Of a stretch of DNA of 64,000 bases, positions 60,063 through 64,000 are shown piece by piece; the first letter of the stretch is position 1; the number at the start of each line of letters is the position of its first letter. Source of the DNA: AC-51 sp963749895 (GTDB lineage Bacteria > Actinomycetota > UBA4738 > HRBIN12); NCBI GenBank assembly GCA_963749895.1, contig CAVVOG010000003.1, forward strand, positions 1,550,001 through 1,614,000, given 5' to 3'. Position numbers and translations under genes: made by a program. The notes beneath the pieces were generated by a model that did not search any database, was not told where the DNA came from, and was given only the letters and a program-made list of their open reading frames with translations.

Positions 60063-60728
60063 GTGGAGCCTCCGCAGAGCTTCCGCCGTCGCCGCCGAGG
60101 CAGGTTCGCGCCCGTGCTCTTCGCCACGCTCGGCACCGTCGCCCTCGCGGTCGCGCTCCCCGAGGAATGGTGGGCGAAGACCCTCCTCGCCGCGCTCCAG
60201 GGCGGGACCCTGTGGCTCGCCTTCGTCGCGTCGGGTGGGTCTCGCCGGCTGATCGAGGTCGGGATCGTGGTGTCGGTGGTGGCGACCGTCGTCGCCGCGA
60301 TCGCCTCAGCCGGGTCGACCGACGTCGACTCGGCGTTCGCACCGATCGTCAGCCTCGTCCTGGTCGCCGCGGCGGCCGTCGCGATCCTCCGACACCTGTT
60401 GTCGATGGAACGGATCACCCGCTCGGCGGTCGGCGGCGTGCTGACCGTCTACCTGCTGATCGGGCTCTTCTTCGCGTACACGTACGAGGTGATCCGCACC
60501 GTGAGCGACACCGCGCCACTGCGGGGCCAGGACACGATCGACCTCAGCGCCGAGGTGTACTTCGCGTTCATCACGCTCGCCACGGTGGGCTACGGCGACC
60601 TCGTTCCTGCGAACGACCTCGTGCGCGGGCTCGCGATCACCCAGGCGCTGGTCGGACAGCTCTACCTGGTGTCGGTGGTCGCGCTCGTGATCGGGAACCT
60701 GGGGCGGGAGACGAACCGGGGTCAGTAG
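60063..60728 (+). CDS. Two-pore-type potassium channel (ion channel domain)
   Basis: A 221-residue membrane protein ending in a 2-TM pore: VYFAFITLATVGYGDLVPAND carries the K+ filter TVGYGD, with a following helix (LAITQALVGQLYLVSVVALVIGNL). The N-terminal part has a basic start and four more helices, so it is not a plain KcsA-like protein but of the DUF/KTN-less 6-TM kind. No RCK domain. Leaderless GTG start. It overlaps the YczE-like gene by 7 nt convergently. Confidence 0.87.
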   Translation: MEPPQSFRRRRRGRFAPVLFATLGTVALAVALPEEWWAKTLLAALQGGTLWLAFVASGGSRRLIEVGIVVSVVATVVAAIASAGSTDVDSAFAPIVSLVLVAAAAVAILRHLLSMERITRSAVGGVLTVYLLIGLFFAYTYEVIRTVSDTAPLRGQDTIDLSAEVYFAFITLATVGYGDLVPANDLVRGLAITQALVGQLYLVSVVALVIGNLGRETNRGQ

Positions 60729-61381
60729 CGCCGAGGACGACTGACGGCCGGGGCCCGCTCGGTCCAGCCGAGCCGGGTGAGCGCCCAGAACGACGCTTCG
60801 ACCGCGGGCCCCAGCAGCAGCGCCACGGCGACCGTCCCCACGCCCACGGTGCCACCCAGCAGGAACCCCACCGACAGCACCGCGACCTCCATCGACCCGC
60901 GGACGAGTCCGATCCGCCGCCCGGTCCGCGCCGAGAGCGCGAGCATGAGCGAGTCGCGCGGACCGGCTCCCAGTCCCGCCCCGATGTAGAACGCCGACCC
61001 GACGCCGAACAGCACGACCCCGGCGACGAGCAGCCCGCCTCGCAGAGGCAGTCCGGCCTCGGACAGTCCGGTCACCGCCTCGAACGTCAGGAGCACCTCG
61101 ATCGTGATGCCGATCACGATCGCGTTCGCGACCGTCCCGAACCCGGGGCGTGCGCCCACGGCCCACGCCACGAACAGCACCACGAGCCCGACGACGACGC
61201 TGACCCACCCGATCGACAGGGGCGTGTGCGCGGCGACCCCCAGGTGGAAGACGTCCCACGGCGCCAGCCCGAGCTGGGACTCCAGCAGGATGACGATCGC
61301 CACCGCGATCGCGACGAGCCCCGCGAACAGGGCGACCGTCCGGGTGACGAGCCCACCGCGCAGGCGCGGCGCCTCCTTCAC
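60722..61381 (-). CDS. YczE/YyaS/YitT-type membrane protein
   Basis: A 219-residue protein with about five helices: LESQLGLAPWDVFHLGVAAHTPLSIGWVSVVVGL, GARPGFGTVANAIVIGI, GLGAGPRDSLMLALSARTG. The repeated Pro-Trp-Asp and GAGPRD motifs are diagnostic for this family, which is of unknown transport function (YczE is needed for surfactin-related synthesis in Bacillus). GTG start 61381. The tail is Arg-rich. Confidence 0.82.
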   Translation of the reverse strand: MKEAPRLRGGLVTRTVALFAGLVAIAVAIVILLESQLGLAPWDVFHLGVAAHTPLSIGWVSVVVGLVVLFVAWAVGARPGFGTVANAIVIGITIEVLLTFEAVTGLSEAGLPLRGGLLVAGVVLFGVGSAFYIGAGLGAGPRDSLMLALSARTGRRIGLVRGSMEVAVLSVGFLLGGTVGVGTVAVALLLGPAVEASFWALTRLGWTERAPAVSRPRRY

Positions 61382-61403
61382 GCGTGCCGTCCGTCCGGTG
61401 CCC

Positions 61404-63419
61404 TCACCGGGACATGTTCCCGCACCGCGACGGTGCTCGACCCGGGCTCAGCCCATCGAGAGCAGTGCGACGCGGGCGCGCGACCGCGCCCGCCGCCACG
61501 CGAGCACGGGAACGAACTCGCGGACACGAGCGTCGGCGAGCTCGGAGACGGCGTCCTCGGCGATCGCGTGGAGCGCATCGCTCGGCAACCGATCGCCGAA
61601 CTCCACGCTCAGATCGTGCTCCACGCTCGCCACCGGATCGCGCTCCCCGATCCCTGCGGTGCCCACGGACCTGCCTCCCTCCCGACCGCGGACCGCGCGG
61701 TCGATCGGCCACCCCGCCCGAACGATGTCCGACCGCGGGAACTCCCACGGAGGCCGAAGGGCCTTCACATCGCCGGGACCCGGCCTTAGGGCGAGCGTTG
61801 GCGCGTTCGCGCAGTTCGACCCGGCGGATCTTGCCCGAGACCGTCTTCGGGAGGTCGTCGACGAACTCGACCTCGCGCGGGTACTTGTAGGGGGCGGTCA
61901 CGCGCTTCACGTGGTCCTGGATCTCGGCGGCGAGCTCCGGGGACCCCTCGTAGCCCTGCTTCAGCACGACGAACGCCTTCACGATCTCGCCGCGGACGGG
62001 GTCTGGAGCGCCCACCACCGCGGCCTCCGCGACGGCCCGGTGCTCCACCAGCGCCGACTCGACCTCGAACGGACCGATCCGGTACGCGCTCGAGGTGATC
62101 ACGTCGTCGGCCCGCCCGACGAACCAGAGGTACCCGTCCTCGTCGGCCACCCCACGATCCCCGGTGAGGTAGAAGTCGCCGACGTGCGCGGCGGCCGTGG
62201 CCTCCGGGGCCCGCCAGTACTCCTTGAACAGCCCGACCGGACGCGTGGGCGCGACGCGCACGCCGAGGTGCCCCTCCTCGCCCGTGTCGACCGGCTCGCC
62301 CTCGTCGCCGACGACGCGGACGTCGAAGCCCGGGGTCGGCTTGCCCATCGACCCCTGGCGCACCGGCAGACACGGGTAGTTCGCGACGAGGTTGACCGTC
62401 TCGGTCTGCCCGTAGCCGTCGTAGATCGTGAGCCCGGTGCCCTCGCGGAACCGCTCGATCGTGTCGGGGTTCAAGGGCTCGCCGGCCGAGACCGCGTGCC
62501 GGAGACGTCCCAGGTCGAACGCCCGCAGGTCCTGCTGGACGAGCACCCGGTACACGGTCGGCGGCGCACAGAACGTCGAGACGCCGTGCTCGCCGATCAG
62601 CCGGAGCATCAGCTCGAAGTCGGGCTTGCCGCGCAGATCCCACAGGAACACCGAGGCGCCCAGCCGCCACTGACCGAAGAGCTTGCCCCAGGCGGCCTTC
62701 GCCCAGCCGGTGTCCGACACGGTCCAGTGGAGGTCGTCCGGGCCGAGGTCCTGCCAGAACCGCGCGGTGATCTCGTGCCCGATCCCGTACGACGCGTGGG
62801 TGTGCAGGACCATCTTCGGGTGTCCGGTGGTCCCCGACGTGAAGTAGAGCAGCAGCGGATCGTCGGCCGCGGTGGGCGATCCGTCGGGTGGGCGATCGGC
62901 GGCCGCCGCCAGGCCCTCGTCCCAGCGCAGCCACCCGTTCGACGGCGCGTCGTCGATCGAGATCCGCGTGCGCAGCGACGGGCACGACGGCGCCGCCAGG
63001 TCGACCCGCGCCGACCCGTCGCCGTCGGTCACCGCCACGGACGCCTCCGCCGCCTCGATCCGGTAGGCGATGTCCCGATCGGTGAGGAGGGTCGTGCCGG
63101 GCATCGGCACGGCGCCGAGCTTGAAGCACCCGAGCAGCACCTCGTACCAGGCCGGCACCCGAGGGAGCATCACGAACACCCGGTCACCGGAGCGCACGCC
63201 GCAGGCGGCCAGGAAGTTCGCCGCGCGGTTCGAGGCGCGTGACACATCGGCGAAGGTGAACCGCCGCACGTCGCCGCCACCCGGGTCGACGGCCACGAGC
63301 GCCTCGCGGCCGGGCTCGCGCGCCGCCCAGGCGTCCACGACGTCGCGCGCGTAGTTGAAGCGAGCGGGCACCTCCAGGCGGAACGAGGCCCGCGCCTCCT
63401 CGTAGGAGGTCATGTTCAT
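61404..63419 (-). CDS. Acyl-CoA synthetase (AMP-binding, medium-chain type), abnormal 3' end
   Basis: Adenylating acid-CoA ligase: LLLYFTSGTTGHPKMVLHTHASYG (A3 motif), IYDGYGQTETVNLV, YLTGDRGVADEDGYLWFVGRADDVITSSAYRIGPFEVE, and C-terminal DDLPKTVSGKIRRVELRER (catalytic Lys), about 545 residues. The frame does not stop there but runs about 120 more Arg-rich residues to 61404, through the three-helix gene. A +1 shift gives a stop at 61786, right after ELRER, the normal place. So a single-base indel near 61800 is likely. The substrate may be a medium-chain or aromatic acid. Confidence 0.8.
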   Translation of the reverse strand: MNMTSYEEARASFRLEVPARFNYARDVVDAWAAREPGREALVAVDPGGGDVRRFTFADVSRASNRAANFLAACGVRSGDRVFVMLPRVPAWYEVLLGCFKLGAVPMPGTTLLTDRDIAYRIEAAEASVAVTDGDGSARVDLAAPSCPSLRTRISIDDAPSNGWLRWDEGLAAAADRPPDGSPTAADDPLLLYFTSGTTGHPKMVLHTHASYGIGHEITARFWQDLGPDDLHWTVSDTGWAKAAWGKLFGQWRLGASVFLWDLRGKPDFELMLRLIGEHGVSTFCAPPTVYRVLVQQDLRAFDLGRLRHAVSAGEPLNPDTIERFREGTGLTIYDGYGQTETVNLVANYPCLPVRQGSMGKPTPGFDVRVVGDEGEPVDTGEEGHLGVRVAPTRPVGLFKEYWRAPEATAAAHVGDFYLTGDRGVADEDGYLWFVGRADDVITSSAYRIGPFEVESALVEHRAVAEAAVVGAPDPVRGEIVKAFVVLKQGYEGSPELAAEIQDHVKRVTAPYKYPREVEFVDDLPKTVSGKIRRVELRERANARPKAGSRRCEGPSASVGVPAVGHRSGGVADRPRGPRSGGRQVRGHRRDRGARSGGERGARSERGVRRSVAERCAPRDRRGRRLRARRRSCPRVRSRARVAAGAVARPRRTALDGLSPGRAPSRCGNMSR
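61448..61666 (-). CDS. Three-helix bundle dimerization-domain protein
   Basis: A 72-residue protein of the actinobacterial three-helix-bundle type: VEHDLSVEFGDRLPSDALHAIAEDAVSELADARVREFVPVLAWRRARSRARVALL. Role unknown; often small partner or regulator. GTG 61666 with GGGAGG 8 nt upstream fits best; a longer ATG start at 61768 would add 34 residues. It lies inside the read-through frame of the upstream acyl-CoA synthetase, in another phase. Confidence 0.65.
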   Translation of the reverse strand: MGTAGIGERDPVASVEHDLSVEFGDRLPSDALHAIAEDAVSELADARVREFVPVLAWRRARSRARVALLSMG

Positions 63420-63431
63420 CGCCGGCTCCCC

Positions 63432-64000
63432 TCAGTCGAGCGGGCCGCGCATCGCCAGGTACCGCTCGGCGAACGCGTGGAGCAGCCCGTCCTGCGGCGG
63501 GTACACGCCGCGACCGAAGCCACGCGAACGCACACCGCGCTGCGCCAGTTCGCAGACCTCCCAGTCCTGGCGCGAGACGAGGTCCAGGAACTCGACCATG
63601 TCCGAGCAGTCGAACCCCTCGGCCTCGATCGTCTCGGGCCGGTACAGGTACTCCGACACGATCGTCGTGTGCGCGGCCGATCGCGGGACCAACGTGTAGA
63701 CGAAGACCCCGGTCGACAGCAGGTTGACCATCAGGCTGGGCATCACCGAGTAGCCCCAGTACGTCCGGCGGTCGACGTCGTCGAGCCCGGGGAGCGTCGG
63801 CAGGTCCGTCGTCCCCGACATCGTGAACGTGCACATCCCTTCGTCCAGGGTGGCGCCGAGGTCGGGCCGTTCGGGGTCGACCACGATCCCTGTGCGGTAC
63901 ATCGGCACGAGGTTCACCAGCTCGGGATGGACGCCCGGGCAGTGGAGGCACTCGTTGAAGTTGTCGAGCACGATCTTCCAGTTCGCCTCCACCTCGTAGG
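63432..64000 (-). CDS. Rieske oxygenase alpha subunit, second copy (N terminus outside window)
   Basis: Paralogue of the enzyme at 53518. The visible C-terminal 189 residues hold the mononuclear iron site EANWKIVLDNFNECLHCPGVHPEL, YWGYSVMPSLMVNLLSTGVFVYTLVPRS and DWEVCELAQRGVRSRGFGRGVYPP. The Rieske CxH half is beyond the right edge. It is 12 nt upstream of the synthetase start on the same strand, so the oxygenase and the acyl-CoA synthetase likely share an operon. GbcA-like demethylase or a related methyl-splitting oxygenase; substrate unproven. Confidence 0.85.
   Translation of the reverse strand, partial: YEVEANWKIVLDNFNECLHCPGVHPELVNLVPMYRTGIVVDPERPDLGATLDEGMCTFTMSGTTDLPTLPGLDDVDRRTYWGYSVMPSLMVNLLSTGVFVYTLVPRSAAHTTIVSEYLYRPETIEAEGFDCSDMVEFLDLVSRQDWEVCELAQRGVRSRGFGRGVYPPQDGLLHAFAERYLAMRGPLD

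Noticed and set aside
56771..61789. A 1672-codon open frame on the plus strand
   Set aside because: It is antisense to the amidohydrolase and MFS genes, Arg/Pro/Ala-rich without domains, and an expected artefact of GC-rich DNA.
1..64000. tRNA, rRNA, CRISPR array, insertion sequence or prophage
   Set aside because: I saw no cloverleaf-like conserved arms, no spaced direct repeats, no transposase or integrase, and no terminal inverted repeats.

Overview
The window is very GC-rich, densely coded bacterial chromosome, most likely from an uncultured member of the Actinomycetota. Several things point that way. The block galU–moeA / FmdB zinc ribbon – MTA phosphorylase – SAF-domain protein resembles gene neighbourhoods known from actinomycetes. 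There are two polyprenol-phosphomannose-type membrane mannosyltransferases, a luciferase-like (possibly F420) oxidoreductase, an EtfD-like ETF oxidoreductase and VapBC-type modules. Many starts are ATG or GTG placed 6-11 nt after a TANNNT box with no Shine-Dalgarno, the signature of leaderless transcripts. I see no rRNA, tRNA, insertion sequence, prophage or CRISPR array. No gene-free stretch exceeds 300 bases; the largest, 37405-37690, may hold one small gene.

Layout. 1-5.3 kb: molybdopterin and UDP-glucose genes, purine salvage, a CpaB-like SAF protein, UppP and a GNAT acetyltransferase. 5.3-18.3 kb: TldD/TldE, then an envelope block with two paralogous GT-C mannosyltransferases, an O-acyltransferase, a DMT exporter and an ABC-F ATPase. 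18.5-23.3 kb: a tight four-gene one-carbon operon (pterin methyltransferase, corrinoid reductive activator, DUF1638, MttB-family methyltransferase) preceded by two copies of the palindrome TGACC-N3-GGTCA and closed by a perfect 13-bp hairpin. 23.3-28.3 kb: secreted M6 peptidase, secreted beta-propeller and RlmN. 28.3-34 kb: a tryptophanase interrupted by one extra base, then a GT4-GH130 fusion with an (alpha/alpha)6-barrel protein and a TauE-type permease. 34-39.4 kb: hydrolase, SDR, exonuclease, MarR and ICMT-like genes. 39.4-41.8 kb: a three-gene operon of an Lgt-like protein lacking the catalytic His motif, a 50-residue membrane protein and a radical SAM enzyme of the tetraether-synthase type. 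42-43.5 kb: an McrB-like AAA ATPase with what looks like a nuclease-less DUF2357 partner. 43.5-54.6 kb: a second MttB homologue, DNA glycosylase, secreted coiled-coil/lysozyme-like protein, SDR, PLP dehydratase, a His/Gly-rich acidic secreted protein, LLM oxidoreductase, EtfD and a Rieske oxygenase. 54.6-56 kb: two divergent toxin-antitoxin pairs sharing an 18-bp palindrome. 56-64 kb: CDF transporter, D-aminoacylase-like amidohydrolase, an MFS-cNMP fusion with two frameshifts, a K+ channel, an acyl-CoA synthetase and a second Rieske oxygenase cut by the window edge.

Two themes connect the genes. The first is demethylation of quaternary amines or related methyl donors: two MttB homologues, their methyl acceptor and activator genes, and two Rieske oxygenases of the betaine/choline-demethylase type. 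No corrinoid carrier protein is present in the window. The second is envelope lipids and glycans: UppP, GalU, the mannosyltransferases, the acyltransferase, GT4-GH130, and the Lgt-like/radical SAM operon, which I consider the best candidate for an undescribed system. Three reading-frame breaks (tryptophanase, MFS-cNMP, acyl-CoA synthetase) could be real or could be assembly indels.
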